Shown in pieces: positions 44,565 through 56,740 of a stretch of 64,000 bases of DNA (position 1 is the first letter of the stretch; every line of letters starts with the position of its first letter). The notes under the pieces were generated by a model. It was not told the DNA's origin, did no database searches, and saw only the letters and a program-made list of their open reading frames with translations. Origin of the DNA: Selaginella moellendorffii (lineage: Eukaryota; Streptophyta; Lycopodiopsida; Selaginellales; Selaginellaceae); NCBI RefSeq assembly GCF_000143415.4, contig NW_003314284.1, positions 1,468,984 through 1,532,983 on the forward strand. Reading direction: 5' to 3'. The translations under genes and the position numbers were made by a program.

Positions 44565-46534
44565 ATGAGAATCCTCCAATCCCGGCAGAAATCCACGATG
44601 CAAAGCTCCGCGCTGGTGCTGCTGCTGGCGCTGATGATCGCGCGAGGTAAGGAAAACAGAAGCGAGATTGGATGATCGATCGATCGATCGCCCCAATCTT
44701 TCGCGCAATTTTTTAAATGTTTTCTCTTGAATCTTCTTCTTCTTCCTCGCGCGCGCGCAGGGACGGGCGCCGACGAGACCTATCCCTACTCGTTCCTCCG
44801 CGACGCCGCCGACTCCCCGGTGTACGAGCAGTACGACTACATCATAGTGGGCGGCGGCACCGCCGGCTGCCCTCTGGCGGCGACGCTCTCCCGCTACTTC
44901 CGCGTCCTCGTCCTGGAGCGCGGTCCCTCGCCCTATGGCAACGCCAACATCACGCGCATCGAGAACTTTGGGCGCAGCCTCAACGACACCGAGGGGCAAT
45001 TCACGCCCGCGCAGGCCTTCACGTCCACCGACGGCGTTCGCAACACTCGCCCGCGCGTCCTGGGCGGTGGTAGCTGCCTCAACGCTGGCTTCTACACGCG
45101 CGCCAGCCCCGACTACGTGCGCAGGGTTGGCTGGGATGCGCGCCTGGTTAACCAGTCGTATCCGTGGGTGGAGAGGGTGGTGGCGTTCGTGCCGCAGCTG
45201 GGAGCGTTCCAGAGCGCATTTAGGGCGGGGCTGCTGGAGACCGGGGTGACGCCGGACAATGGCGCCACTTTCGATCACATCTATGGGACCAAGACTGGGG
45301 GGTCGATCTTCGACCATCAGGGCAACCGCCACACCGCCGCCGACCTCCTCCGCTACGCCAGCGCCAGGAATATACTCGTGCTCCTCCGCGCCAGCGTCCA
45401 GAGGATCCTCTTCGACACCTCAGGTGAATTTCTCCTCTCTTCTCCACTTGTTGTCATCGACTTCTTTCTCTCTGTCCGATCGATTCGATTGATTCGATAA
45501 CTCCTCCTCGATTCTCTGCGATTGGCGTGAGCCACCGAAGCCCGATCTCTCAGATTTTCTCGAATTTCTGGGATCCCCTGTTTCCTTATTTTACTATCTT
45601 TCTCTTCTCGGCCGGATCGTCGTGTGTGTAGGTTACCAGCCGCGCGCGATCGGGGTCCAATACCGCGATGCCAACAGCCGGATGCACATCGCGCGCCTCA
45701 ATTCCAATCGCCAGAGCCAGGTGATCCTGTCCGCGGGCGCCATGGGCAGCCCCCAGCTGCTGATGCTCAATGGCATCGGGCCGCGCGCGCACCTCGAGAG
45801 CATGGGCATCCGCGTGCTCGTCAATCTCCCAGGCGTCGGCCAGGGCATGGCGGACAACCCCATGAACACCGTCTACCTCCTCTCGCCCGCGCCCGTGGAG
45901 ACGAACCTCATCCAGGTGGTCGGGATCACGCACTACGGCAGCTTCATCGAGGCGGGCAGCGGCGAGCTCGATGGATTGAGCGCGGGCGTGCTGCTCGAGA
46001 AGGTGATCGGCCCCAGATCGAGCGGCCAGATGACGCTCACCTCGCTCGACGCCGCGGACAATCCCCAGGTCACCTTCAATTACTTCCAGGACCCGGAAGA
46101 TCTCCAGAGCTGCGTGGAAGGGATCAACCAGATCGAGGAGATCATCCTCTCCAGCTCCATGCGCCGCTTTCGCTACGACGCCCAAGCTCTTCCCTCGGGC
46201 GGGACGGTGGCATCGCCGGTCCGCGCGGATTCAACGCTCCGGTCGTCGGTCAATGTCACGCTGGCCAGCTTCTGCAGGTCGACCGTACAGACCATCTGGC
46301 ACTACCACGGTGGCTGCCAGGTGGGCAGAGTCGTGGACAGCGACTACCACGTGTTAGGCGTTGATGCGCTGCGCGTCATCGACGGCTCCACGTTTAACTT
46401 CTCGCCCGGTACGAACCCTCAAGCGACGGTCATGATGCTGGGAAGGTAAGTGAGATATTCGTTTTTTTCTTTGATGTGATTGGTGTTCCAGGTATATGGG
46501 ATTGAGGATTATTGCGGAGCGTATGCGCCGCTAG
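44565..46534 (+). CDS. HOTHEAD/mandelonitrile-lyase-like GMC oxidoreductase
   Basis: A secreted FAD enzyme. The first exon (44565-44645) encodes a signal peptide (SALVLLLALMIAR). Exon 2 (44760-45423) has the FAD dinucleotide motif YIIVGGGTAGCPLAATLS, ending in VLVLERG, and GGGSCLNAGFYTRA. Exon 3 (45632-46445) has ILSAGAMGSPQLLMLNGIGP, PGVGQGMADNP, the active-site HYHGGCQVG (His) and NPQATVMMLGR (Asn), joined across a short intron to YMGLRIIAERM before the stop. In Arabidopsis HOTHEAD acts in cutin/long-chain omega-hydroxy acid oxidation; mandelonitrile lyase has the same fold. The function here is therefore open. Confidence 0.9.
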
Positions 46535-46854
46535 ATAGGCGAGATTCTAGCCCTCCATTCTTTTAGAAGAAAGAAAACCGCGAAGCTATGTATCCGTTAA
46601 ACCATTCGAACCGAAAAATCTTGGTCGCATCGTCTTCTCGCGAAGCCCTAAGGACGTGTGCTAGGGTTTCTCGATTCTCCGCCCAGGTATGATCGCGATG
46701 ATCCCTCCATCGCTCGCTGGATTCCACCGCTGGTGCGATTGGCGGATCGCGCGCTAGAGCGGCCGCGATTGTTTCGCAGGGCAGAGAATGCGGGTGGGGG
46801 ATTAGCTCTCCTTGGATTGAGGCAGTGCCAGGGAAGGATGCCAGGGTGAAGATT
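46535..46854. other. Intergenic: GMC gene to histidine kinase leader
   Basis: A telo-box-like CTAGGGTTTC lies at about 46661. A GTG codon at 46825 is in frame with the kinase but not used as a start here. Confidence 0.45.
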
Positions 46855-49800
46855 ATGGCCAATGGTCGGGGGCTGATTGATATCCAGGATCTGTGCTCCA
46901 GTGCAGCTTCTCGCGCTCAGGGATTTGCTGCCAGTTCCTTCAAATGCATCGTGGCTCATGTCAAGCGCCCGCGATGCCTGGCGTCTTTCCTGGCCTGGAA
47001 CCTGGGATTGACGGCGCTGGAGATCGCGCTCGGGGCAGCAACGTTTGAGATGTCGGCACCACCGCTCCAGAAGCAAATCGTCAAGGTGATCGTCTTCCCA
47101 CTCTATCTCCCGCATGCGGTGGGCTTCGCAGTGGCTTGCAAGAAAGGATGCTTCGTTCTCCTGGGAAACTTTGCTGGGCTCTTCGGCGTCAGGCTCTACT
47201 TCACGGACAGGGGCGTGGAAGGCCTGAATTTCTTGAAGTCGGTGGTTCTTTTGGGGGCTGCTACTCTCAGGACGCTCGAGGTCCACTTTTGCAGCTGGAT
47301 GGTGCGTAGATTTTTGTGCTCCGAGACCAGGCTGATACCGACGATCGAATCACTTGGGGATGCTCTGTGGTACTTCCTCGTCACCTGCTTTCTCTCGGCA
47401 CCTTTCGAGGCAACCATAGCTTTGATCGAGTGTGTCGGGCGCATGGTGCCGTGGAAGGAGTTTACAATCTGCTGGGCGACATGGTGGCTGGGTGTGGTAG
47501 CTGCCTCCATCACGGTGTCACCTTTCGTTCTCCACTGCTTCGTGTGGCAGCCCAAGCCGGGGATGTTTAGGCCGGGGAAGATTGTGGAGATTTTTTTGGT
47601 CGGGTTCATCACCGTGCTGCTGCTGATAACAGTCTACACGCTCGTCATTCCTACGTACGTGAAGCCACTGCCTTATCTTCTCTTTCCAGTCATCGTCTAC
47701 AGTGCTTTCCGCTTCAACCGGATGGGATGGGCCTTCATCTTGTGCGGGATCTCCCTTTTTTGCACTTGGTCGACCGTGAAAAAGAAGGGTGCTCTCTACA
47801 ATATCTCTGGAGGTGGCCCAACTGTGGAACCGCGGATTGTCATGCAGGTAGAGCTTTTTGTATCTGTTAGCTCAGCTGTAGCTGTGTCACTTGCGGCTGC
47901 TGTCAGGGAGAAGCATCAATTAGCTAAAAAGCTTGAGAAGCTCAATGAGGAGCTTGAAAGTTTAGTGCTCCAGAGAACGCATCAGCTCGTCAAGGCAAAT
48001 GAGGAGTTACAGACGTCGAAGCAAGCAGCAGAACTGGCGAGCCAAGCCAAGTCGGATTTCCTTGCCAACATGAGTCATGAGATCAGGTTTGATTATTCGT
48101 CTCGTTTTTTTTTCGCAGTGCCTTAACATACTTTGTTTTTCCTGTACAGAACTCCTATTCACGGAATACTTGGAATGTCAGCGTTGGTGCTTGGAACTTC
48201 TCTCACAGATGAGCAGAAGGAGAACATGACCACCGTCAGCGAGTGTGCCGAGTTGCTCCTGCATATCATCAACAGCATTTTGGACCTGGGGAAAATCGAG
48301 GCTGGCCGTTTTGAAGTGGAGTTGATATCTTTTAATCTTCATCACGTCCTGAAGAGCACTGTGCACATTCTACAGCCGCGTGCGCAGGCACACAACCTTC
48401 GGCTGAGCTATGAAATCGACAGCGCTGTGCCCGAGTTTCTGGTCGGGGACTCGGGAAAGTTGAGGCAGTGCCTGTTAAACTTAGGTGAGGCGGTGGTATA
48501 CACAGTGAGCAACTAACTCTGATCCTCCGTGCAGTTGGAAATGCTCTGAAATTCACACCCGAGGGCGAGGTCCGAGTTGAGGTTTCGGTTCACAGGTTCG
48601 GAATGCAAGACGATTCGGTTCTATCGAGACTTAACGCCTCTCAGTGGTCAGACATGTCAGAAATGATGCTGGAAGTTACAGAGACGAGAAACCTTTTCAT
48701 GCCTCAACACACGCAAGCTCACACCAAGTTTACCAACCGGGGGTCAGCCGACGAAGTGACCATTCTTTACAAGATATCGGATAGTGGGATTGGCATCAGC
48801 AAAAACAAGCTCAAGGATGTCTTCAAGCCCTTCACTCAAGCGGATGCTTCGATTTCTCGCTTATATGGTGGAACAGGACTCGGTCTCTGCGTGGTACAAA
48901 GGTAAGTTTTGGTTTTTCTAAGAACAATCTGGCTAATAAGGAAACTGCAACTGACTTTAAACTCGTTAACAGCTGCGGCGATTTTGCAGATTTGTAGAGC
49001 TGATGGGAGGTCACATACTGGTGGAAAGCGAATATGGAAAAGGCAGTAGTTTTTACATCGTTTTGCCTTACCTCTTGAACAAGGAGGGCGCTGCCCAGGA
49101 AGCATCTGGTTTCTTCGCAACAGCTGCCTCTGTGACTTCTCAAAGTACGTATTTTTTGCATAGGCAACTTATAAGTATTCTGGTTTGTGTAGGAGCCGAG
49201 ACTACGCAGGGAAAACCTGTTAGTACTGAAGTCGTAAGCTCAGTTGCAGATGGTCACGAAGCCCCGGCACCTCGGGAATCTACGGACGATGAGATTTCCC
49301 GCGTCATGGTCGCCAAGGATGGCACTCAGCAAGCTCCCAGCCCTGTGACTCCGAAAGAAGAAGTCACTCTAAGCGTCAAGGACCCGAGCATTGTACAAGC
49401 AGCAGAAATATCGGTTGACTTAACCAAGCGCATACTCTTGGTGGAGGACAACCTTGTGAATCAGAAGGTTGCGTCTAGACTCCTCCAAAAGCATGGCCAC
49501 ATTGTGACCGTTGTGGGGGATGGAGTCCAAGCGATAGCGGCCGTGGACGCAAACCGGGACAACATTGATTTGATCCTCATGGACATCCAGGTAGCTTGTT
49601 CTTTTCCAAGTTTCCAGTTTCAAGTCTTCTTTCCAGATGCCGATCATGGATGGATTGGAAGCAACTCGTAGAATACGGGAACAGGAAGCCAGGGATGGTC
49701 TGAGAAAAATGCCCATAATCGGGTTAACAGCGCATGCCATGCGTGGATACGAGGATACATGTTTTTCAGCGGGAATGGACAGTTACATGGGGAAGCCTTT

Positions 49801-49882
49801 TGAGATTCGCAAGCTTTTAGCTGCCATCGAGATGGTTGCCACTGGCAAGCAAGAAATCCACATCGACGTTCCGGAAGAATAA
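46855..49882 (+). CDS. Hybrid sensor histidine kinase with MASE1 membrane domain
   Basis: A two-component receptor. From the ATG at 46855, about 330 residues hold roughly eight hydrophobic segments, ending PLPYLLFPVIVYSAFRFNRM-GWAF, the signature of MASE1. A coiled linker (KLEKLNEELESL) leads to HisKA with NMSHEIRTPIHGILGMS (phosphoryl His, split by an intron at 48089). Then come the ATPase boxes VGNALKFTPEG, DSGIGIS and GGTGLGLCVVQR, and a receiver domain with LVEDNLVNQKVASRLL, LILMDIQMPIMDG (phospho-Asp), GLTAHAM and the conserved Lys in YMGKPF. No CHASE, PAS, GAF or phytochrome domain is seen. Ligand unknown. Confidence 0.88.
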
Positions 49883-49936
49883 GTTTCGAGGAAGCCAACT
49901 TATCATTTATCATCTCAAGGATCCAGACAGAGGGAG

Positions 49937-50996
49937 CTAGCCTTTAAACTGATCCTTGGCGGCTCTCAACGACGCCAGCAGCTCAACCGGATCGCTCTCT
50001 CCCATATGGACTTGGAACTCCTTCACGTTAACACGCATGAAGGGATTGGTCTGGAGCTCCTCTCGGATGGTGGAAGGGACCGTAGGCTTGTCATTCCGAC
50101 GCTGCTCTTCCGTCCAGGCAACCTTCTGCTTAAGAGCATCATTGTGGGGATCGACAGACATGGCGAACTTCAAGTTCTTGGCGGTATACTGCAAGGGTGG
50201 ATTCTAAACGCTGAGAGACGGAAAGTATACAAGAAGTGGAAGACAGACCTCGTGTCCGCAGAAGACTCGAGTAGCCGGAGGCAACTCGGCTAGAACTTCG
50301 GACAGAGAGTGGTACATATCCTGGGCTTTGCCTTCGAAGAACTTGCCACAGCCGGCGACGAACTGCGCAGCGCAAGATTTTAAGACCACAGACAAGGACA
50401 AGTAAGAAAGGAAGTACCAGAGTGTCACCGGTGAAGACGGCAGGATCTCCAGACTTGTGGGTGACAAAGTAGCTGATATGGCCCTTGGTATGGCTACGAA
50501 TGCCAAGAGCAGCTCTCAAGAACTAGCATCACAGACGAGAAGAAAAGAGAGGACACTTTACCATGGAGTGTGGAGGGCCTTGATCTTTACATCCTTGGAC
50601 AGCTCAAGCTCCGCTCCGTGCTCCAGAGGATCCGTGCAGCCTTCCACATTATCCTTGGCACCACCGAAGACTTTGATCCCTGGGACGAGCTTCTTGATCT
50701 CGTTGTTACCTCCAGCGTGGTCCCTGGTAGAAAAGCTTTCTTGCGGAGGAAAGAATGGAAAGCTAGCTCTACCAGTGCTTGTGGGTGGTGAGAACCATGG
50801 TCACTTGGGCTCCATGCTTCTTGGCTGCCGATAAAACGCTCTCGGGTTTCACGGGATCAACCGCCGCTGCCTGCTTGCTCGCTCCATCGATTATCCTGAT
50901 CAATCAATCCAGGGAACTTTCGTCAAAGCACTCACTCTCGAGAGCTTACAGATAAGCGTAATTGTCGTCCAAACAAGGCACCGGTATCACCTCCAT
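49937..50996 (-). CDS. Hydroxyacylglutathione hydrolase (glyoxalase II)
   Basis: Hydrolyses S-D-lactoylglutathione, the second step of methylglyoxal detoxification. Exon 1 starts [16 protein letters not shown]. The metal-binding motif TTHKHWDHAGGNN is split by an intron after KHW. Then [51 protein letters not shown] and a C-terminal helix region ending AAKDQFKG. The order and length match cytosolic glyoxalase II; no transit peptide is evident. It converges with the histidine kinase gene, 54 bp between stops. Confidence 0.93.
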
Positions 50997-51130
50997 TCTT
51001 CCTTCGTTTGTTCCCAAAGAGGGGTTTTCTCCTTCTCTTGAACGAGTCACGCTAATACAAATGGCACTGCCAGAACATGTCATCTCTTTTCTTAACAACA
51101 AAAAAGTCTTTTACGCGTCACAACTATCTT

Positions 51131-53085
51131 TCACTCTAGTGCGACACGCTCCAGGTCCCCAACCAATTCGTCGAACTGCGAAACCATGGTGTTAAAAGAG
51201 AAAGAGCTAAATTCTTGAGAGCATTACCTTGAGAATGTGGCGGACAAAGATCTCGCTAAAACGCTTGGTAACTTTCGGCTCTGCTATGTGTACAACATCC
51301 TGGACGAAAGAAAAGCAAGAGATTTGAGCTCCCTGATGAGTGAGAATCAAGCAAGCAAGCAAATCCCAACCTCGTCAATGTAGAACTCGACGTCCGCGGT
51401 AGATGCTACGCTGCCATCGTCGTCAATGTAGTGAGTCTTGTGCTTGTAAGTCATCAAAGCCATCCTGCCAAGTTTTTAAGTGCTGAGAACGCAAGAAGAT
51501 AAACGAAATACAAGCTACCTCAGCGTGGCTTCGTCTACCTCCACAAGCGAGGCTAGCTTTGCAATAGATATCGTGGTGTAAAGCTTCACGTAGTTTCTGA
51601 TCTTGTTCAGGAGCTGCTGCTGTCGGACTTCAGATAGAAAGAGCTTCAGCTGCAGCCTGTATGCTTCCTGTGGATTCCAGGTGCCCGCTTAGAACTGAAA
51701 AGATACGAAAAAAGGACACACTTACCTGGCTGTAGTTTCCAGAGGTGTCACTCAAGTCAGGTAGCGATGGAGAGATAAACTTCGGGCAAGCGTACGAGAA
51801 ACACTCGTCGAAAGCGGCCTCGTCGTTCTTGTGCATCTTGGATAACTTCTCCCCACGCTTCTCCTTAAGCTGGTGAGTCACGGTCTCATTCCTCTGAGAA
51901 TCGCTCCTCGCATTCTCGGACTCTACGAGGTGCCACTGGGGGCAGAACCACAGGCAGATCGCAAGCAACGCGTACATCTGCTCGTTCTTCTTGAGGATCC
52001 ATTCAAACTGCGACGACTTCTGGTGGTACTGCCTCGTCTTGGAGATGTACACAAGCACCTGGTTAAAAGTCTTGATAGCATCGATGTACCTTGGTAGCAA
52101 AAGAAAGGTTTTATCAGCGAGGAGAGCTCACGCTCGAAAAACTCACCTCAGCATCATCATGTTCGAAAACCCGTAGTAGTACGCCGCGGTAATGTGGCAG
52201 CCGATCACAGAGCTGTATACTCCGTGCTGCGTGAGATCAATATGAGCGAGGCGCTTGAGAGCCGTGTGGTAATCCCCAAGCAAGCAGTGCACCCGCGCAA
52301 GCCCAATGATACTAAAGTATCCCAAGACCTTGAGGACGTTGCTGCCACCCTCGTAGTCATATCCATCGTTGGCACTGAAGGCCGTCACCGCCCCGTCCTT
52401 CTCCTCCTCCAGGACTTGCAGAATCTCCGACTTGTCAATCAGAGCCTGGAGGAAATTCGCCACACCATAGACATTCCACACCTGCGAGAACAAAACCGAG
52501 AAGGAAGAAATCAGTGACAGAGTGAGGAAAGCTTCTTTGCTTCCAGACCTGCTCGTCGTACTGCTTGAGCCAGCTTAGCTCCTGCTCGGTCTTGTTCTTG
52601 AGCTTGGTCCGGTACTGGCAAAACGCCTGGAACTGATAGATGAACTCGTCCACCATGTCCCAGAGCCACTGGTTGGGCAGCTGCATATTCACGTTTCCAT
52701 GGAGGATGACCGTGAAGAGGTTGCAGTAATTGTCCCAGGATTCCAGCCTCTCCTGGAAGGTGACATTGAGCTTGGCGTAGACGTGCCTGTAGTACATCTC
52801 CTTGTAGAGGAGGCAAAAGACGTGATCGTTGTCGACGTAGGGCGCCACGAGCTCCGCCGAGGGCCAGTGCGACTTGGAGAAGAAGCGCTCGCTCAGCTTG
52901 CTAAAGCTGCTCTCATACATTTGGTGTACCTCGTAGACATTCTTCTCGCGGATGCTGCGGTAGAGGTACCCGACGAAGGACTTGACATAGTCGGGGACGT
53001 AATCGGGCGGGTGCGCGTCGTCTGGCCGCTCGTCGTAAGAGTCCTCGTAGCCGCCATAGCCATCGCGCTCGTACCCAGCCGCCAT
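51131..53085 (-). CDS. Eukaryotic translation initiation factor 3 subunit L
   Basis: A PCI-domain subunit of eIF3, the scaffold for 43S/48S initiation complexes. Exons read MAAGYERDGYGGYEDSYDER, YVPDYVKSFVGYLYRSIREK, LYKEMYYRHVYAKLNVTFQE, YDEQVWNVYGVANFLQALID, GYFSIIGLARVHCLLGDYHT, YYYGFSNMMMLRYIDAIKTF, the LLNKIRNYVKLYTTISIAKL PCI part and a C-end FDELVGDLERVALE. Order and length of about 520 residues match eIF3L. The frame-upstream GTG at 53121 is not a likely start. A telo-box (CTAGGGTTTA, about 53124) lies in the leader. Confidence 0.94.
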
Positions 53086-55504
53086 TGCCCGCCCGCCCAC
53101 CTTGCCCTGTGCCCTATCCACGCCTAGGGTTTACAGATTTACATTAAATGATAAATACGTTAGTATAGGAAGGATGCTTGAAAATTGACCAACCCTGTCT
53201 TGGAGTGTCTCAAACTACCTCCCTGATTGTATAGTAGAATACCCCACAAATGCATACCCTAGTGTTCGTTCCCACTTCCGTAGAGAGAGGAAGCTCATAA
53301 ACTGGTTTACCGATCTGATGTGAGATCAATGCTCACTATGAATTGAACAGCTATGATGATCAGCTTCCCATTTCGTCATCACTCCATCAGCATCTGAAAA
53401 GTTTATGTTTCCAAGGTTGAAAGTAAGTTGGAAGGAAGCCTTTATTGTTCTGGATGACGCTTGCCAGCACATTTTTCTCAAGTCCAGGTACTCATCCGCT
53501 CAACTTTTCCAATCCTACTACACTTCGGCTGTATAAATTCTCTTGACAAAGCTTGAGCAATATCTTATACCTCCTTCAGCGTCTAAGAAAGCCGTGTCCA
53601 ACTTCGTCAGTCTTGCATTCCCCGTTGAGCTATCCAGCCAGCTCATCATACTGGGCAAACTTCCTAACCACTTCATCCCAGCTATTGTCCTTCGCAAGAA
53701 TGTCGTGAAAGTTTAAAGGGGGAGCGCATAAAAGCCTCCTTTTCTACTTCCTGTGACAACTGCTCACAACAGGTACAAAGCGCCTCAAGAAACAATGGTA
53801 CATATCTGTCAACTCAGATAGTTGCTTGTCAGACTTCTATGCATTGCTGTATAGATTGAGTTACTTGCGTTGCTGTATAGATGTGTATGGAACGTTTGGA
53901 GGTGCTGTATGCCCTGTATTTCGGCGAGTTTGCTCTCATGAAATTCCCCATTCTGTTGATCGTCCTTGTAAACAATTGCTAATGGGGAAATAAAGTGAAA
54001 CCTAAAAAACCCTAATGCGGGGGCGGGAAAATTGGCCATATGGCCAACACGGTACACGTAGCAGATATTGCCACATCATCGATAGTCTAATTCTTGTGGG
54101 GAGGAATCTCCGCCCCATGGGATGGACGCCGCTGCGCGTGCGAGTCCTTGATGGGCTGCCGCGTGATGCCCGATCAAGTGGCGTCGGCCCTTGATTATGG
54201 AGCCATAACCTTGACAAAAAACCAAGAACATCTATATGATCATAGACAAAAGAGAGAACTTGAAGAAGAACATCCCTGTGGACCAAGTTGTTCTGGCGAG
54301 GCGCTGCTAAAGGGTTTGGATCGAGCATCTGGCCAGCGTCTGGCGAGCCGGGAACGCATGGGAATTGATGTCCGAATGGAAAGTGGCTATAGCTTTGTCT
54401 CACACTGGAAGGTTCTGCGCCGGCTGTGGACACCTGAAGACGCTCGCGCTGTTTCGTGATCCATCGCGATGAAACTACGTGCTCGACAACCTCAGTGGCT
54501 ACTTACAAGATGATGGCTGTGTGAGCATGATTGACGCAAAGAGTTTCACGTACGGGGCCCGAGTATTGAGATGGAGTCCTTACGTGCCGGAGATGAGCCA
54601 GTGTAAAGGTGACGTTTTGCCATTTTAGCGCTTCCACCATCCCGGTCCCTCTTGAAGGTGTCTCCTATAAAGTCACAAGTAACGATCTTATCGTTGAAGT
54701 GACGCTCTTCGTAAGCAGCAGTTTCTTGCACGTCTCCCTCATGAAACGAGTCATAGCCTTGCTCATTCACGCCCAGGATCCTTTTGTCGAGGCTGTTCTT
54801 GAGAGGCTGCCGGCGACCAAGATACGATGTGCAAAGGAACTTTCACCAGTATCATGTCTAGAGTCCGGGTTCGTTGAGATCCACTCCCTCGTTGTCCAGG
54901 AAGTAGAACAATGGAAGAAGCCCTTTCTGGAGAATCTGCCTCCTCCCTGGAAGCCACGAGTAGTGTGCGCATCTATCTAGAACTTTGCAAGCGCACCTCC
55001 ACGGCCAGGCGGAGCTCAGCTGGCTAACCACATTTATCACCAAGCTACCTTGAGAGCTGCGTACTTCCAGCGGAATGTAAATGGACGTAATGCGTCGGAG
55101 TCGTGCAGCTGCTTGTTAAATTTGTGTTGCAAAGCCCATAGCTGCTGGAGGCTGTAGTCCTCAAAGGCTTTGGGTGGCATGCCCGTCTAGATACATTCCA
55201 GGAAGCATCAACAGTCATACGCCACGCTCCTGGCTTCCATCCGGTGCTTCTCGTTAAACTTACTCATAAAACTGGCGGTTTTCTTTTTTTACTTGTTGGG
55301 TATGAATTACTGGTACGCATCTTACGCGACTCGGAGAGGCATCATCAAATCTGTCGAGTTTTTGTGGCACGCCAACTGGGACCATCACCCTCGACCACAG
55401 CACGTCTGCAAAGTCATGTGACGGCTCTCCGCTCCCCAGCTCCTTCTTCGACATCGTCACCTCCTCCGCGGGCCTGGTGCTCATCTGCAGCCGTCGTGCC
55501 CTAA
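53086..55504. other. Decayed intergenic zone without a recognised gene
   Basis: After the eIF3L leader the sequence loses clear coding structure on both strands; open frames are short and interrupted by stops. A minus-strand stretch near 53.65-53.72 kb (WDEVVRKFAQYDEL) and one near 55.1 kb look exon-like but cannot be assigned. An AACCCTAA motif lies at about 54008. Probably remnants of one or more dead genes. Confidence 0.4.
55049..55180 (-). CDS. Exon-like open frame, 44 codons, unknown
   Basis: On the minus strand an ATG at 55180 opens MPPKAFEDYSLQQLWALQHK and runs to FRWKYAALK, ending at a good AAG|GTAGCT donor at 55048. Composition is protein-like and charged. No continuation with an open frame was found downstream, so it may be an orphan exon of a dead gene. 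I do not recognise the family. Confidence 0.3.
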
Positions 55505-55668
55505 ATTTAATCAATAAATAAAAGGAGTGATCAGTTTGAAGGTCCCTCCTCTTCCAGGGTTTCGATCCTGGGATTCGGCTCTATAGGACTATCCCATCTC
55601 CCTGGGCTTACCACTACCCCTAGGGTTGATCACTTGAAACATATTGTTTTTTGATTCACTATGAAGTG
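55505..55668 (-). mobile_element. tRNA-like SINE, copy B (most complete)
   Basis: Read on the minus strand it has a box-A-like GGGGTAGTGGTAAGCCC (about 55606-55624) and box-B-like GGATCGAAACCCTGG (about 55555-55570), about 50 nt apart. That is the layout of a tRNA-derived internal promoter. An A/T tail (AATAAATAAAAGG on plus) and the sequence CACTTCAT...AAGTG lie at the far side. Copy B extends as far as copies A and C (to about TGAAGTG) and then its flank differs, which fixes the element's end there. Confidence 0.7.
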
Positions 55669-55779
55669 TAGGCACGCCACGTGGCTTTGCCGCGTGGAAA
55701 GCACAGTCAGCCAAATGATAGTTTTACTAGGGCTTGGAGTCTCGGCGCCACGGGCAAGGAGCTCGGAGGAAAATGCTGG

Positions 55780-56740
55780 CCCATTTTGTCCAATGTGTGC
55801 CGCTCCTTCGGTGATATCAGCCATGAATCTCCATCCACTTCCAAGGAGAAATCCCCTCCCTGGACTCTAGTAAGTTCCCGTTTGCTACCATGGAGGGATC
55901 TTACGTTCCATTCAGGTTCTTCGCTTCAAAGCCATCAGTGTTACGATGGATCACACCGAAGTTGCTCCTGGCTATGATACCATTGGCAAGAAGCTACTTG
56001 GATGCCTTCTAGGAGTTTGCATTAAGCTGGCTCGCAGCAAGATCAAGGTTCTCAAGGACGTGAGTGGCTATGTGATGCCGGGTTCCATGACTCTCGTTCT
56101 CAGTTCGCCAGGTTCGTGACCTTGATTTTCATTGTTTGTGACCTTTTCCTTCTAAACAGGCAGTGGGAAGAGCACTCTCCTCAAGGTAGCATGGTGATTG
56201 TTTGGAGATATGATGCTTTGTTTCGTATGCTACATTGGCTGTTAATTCTACAGACAGTGGTGATAACAGGTGATGTGAGGAAAGCTACGTCCCAACAGAC
56301 GACTCAGTCTGGAGGGTGTTGTGCTTTACAATAACGACCCTTTGTCGTCCAGACTTGCTATAAAGTGGCCGATCACTTATGTGACTCAGCACGAACAACG
56401 TGTAAGTACGTGTTGATGTTTCTCAGCTGGCCTACACTTGCAGGCATTTGTTGTTTTTCACAGTCCGAGAAACTATCGAGTTTGTTCTCTATGGCAGCGT
56501 TGTATGCCACAGTCCGATGCCGCGACTCTTACGAGGACTACATCCTATACATGTTTGGTCTCATAAAGATCGGGTTGGCACTCTTGCTGATGGCATCAAG
56601 GATGGCGACCGAAACAGACTGGCAACGAGATTGCTATGGGTTCATATCGCTGGTTCAGATTTCACCTGAATTCTTTGATCTTTTCGACCGTGTTATCCTT
56701 CTCAGAGAGCGGTCAAGGCCCACATCAATGACTTCTTGAA
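55780..56740 (+). pseudogene. ABCG/PDR-type ABC transporter, decayed fragment
   Basis: Exon-like pieces read SFGDISHESPSTSKEKSPPW, VLRFKAISVTMDH, then IKVLKDVSGYVMPGSMTLVL and, across a short intron, SPGSGKSTLLK (Walker A). After that GDVRK, a frame change to GVVLYNNDPLSSRLAIKW, FTVRETIEFVLYG and, last, GFISLVQISPEFFDLFDRVI. The order is that of the first nucleotide-binding domain of PDR transporters. The ABC signature and Walker B region between ETIEF and the ISLLQPSPE-like block are lost, and the frame shifts at least once, so it is not functional. It sits between SINE copies B and C. Confidence 0.65.

Noticed and set aside
44382-45332. 316-codon minus-strand frame opposite the GMC gene
   Set aside because: Antisense shadow; low-complexity and no family match, while the plus strand has FAD motifs.
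53650-53725. Minus-strand WDEVVRKFAQYDEL stretch, possibly an FF-domain (PRP40-like) relic
   Set aside because: Too short, and flanking frames are broken. The likeness is not enough for a call.
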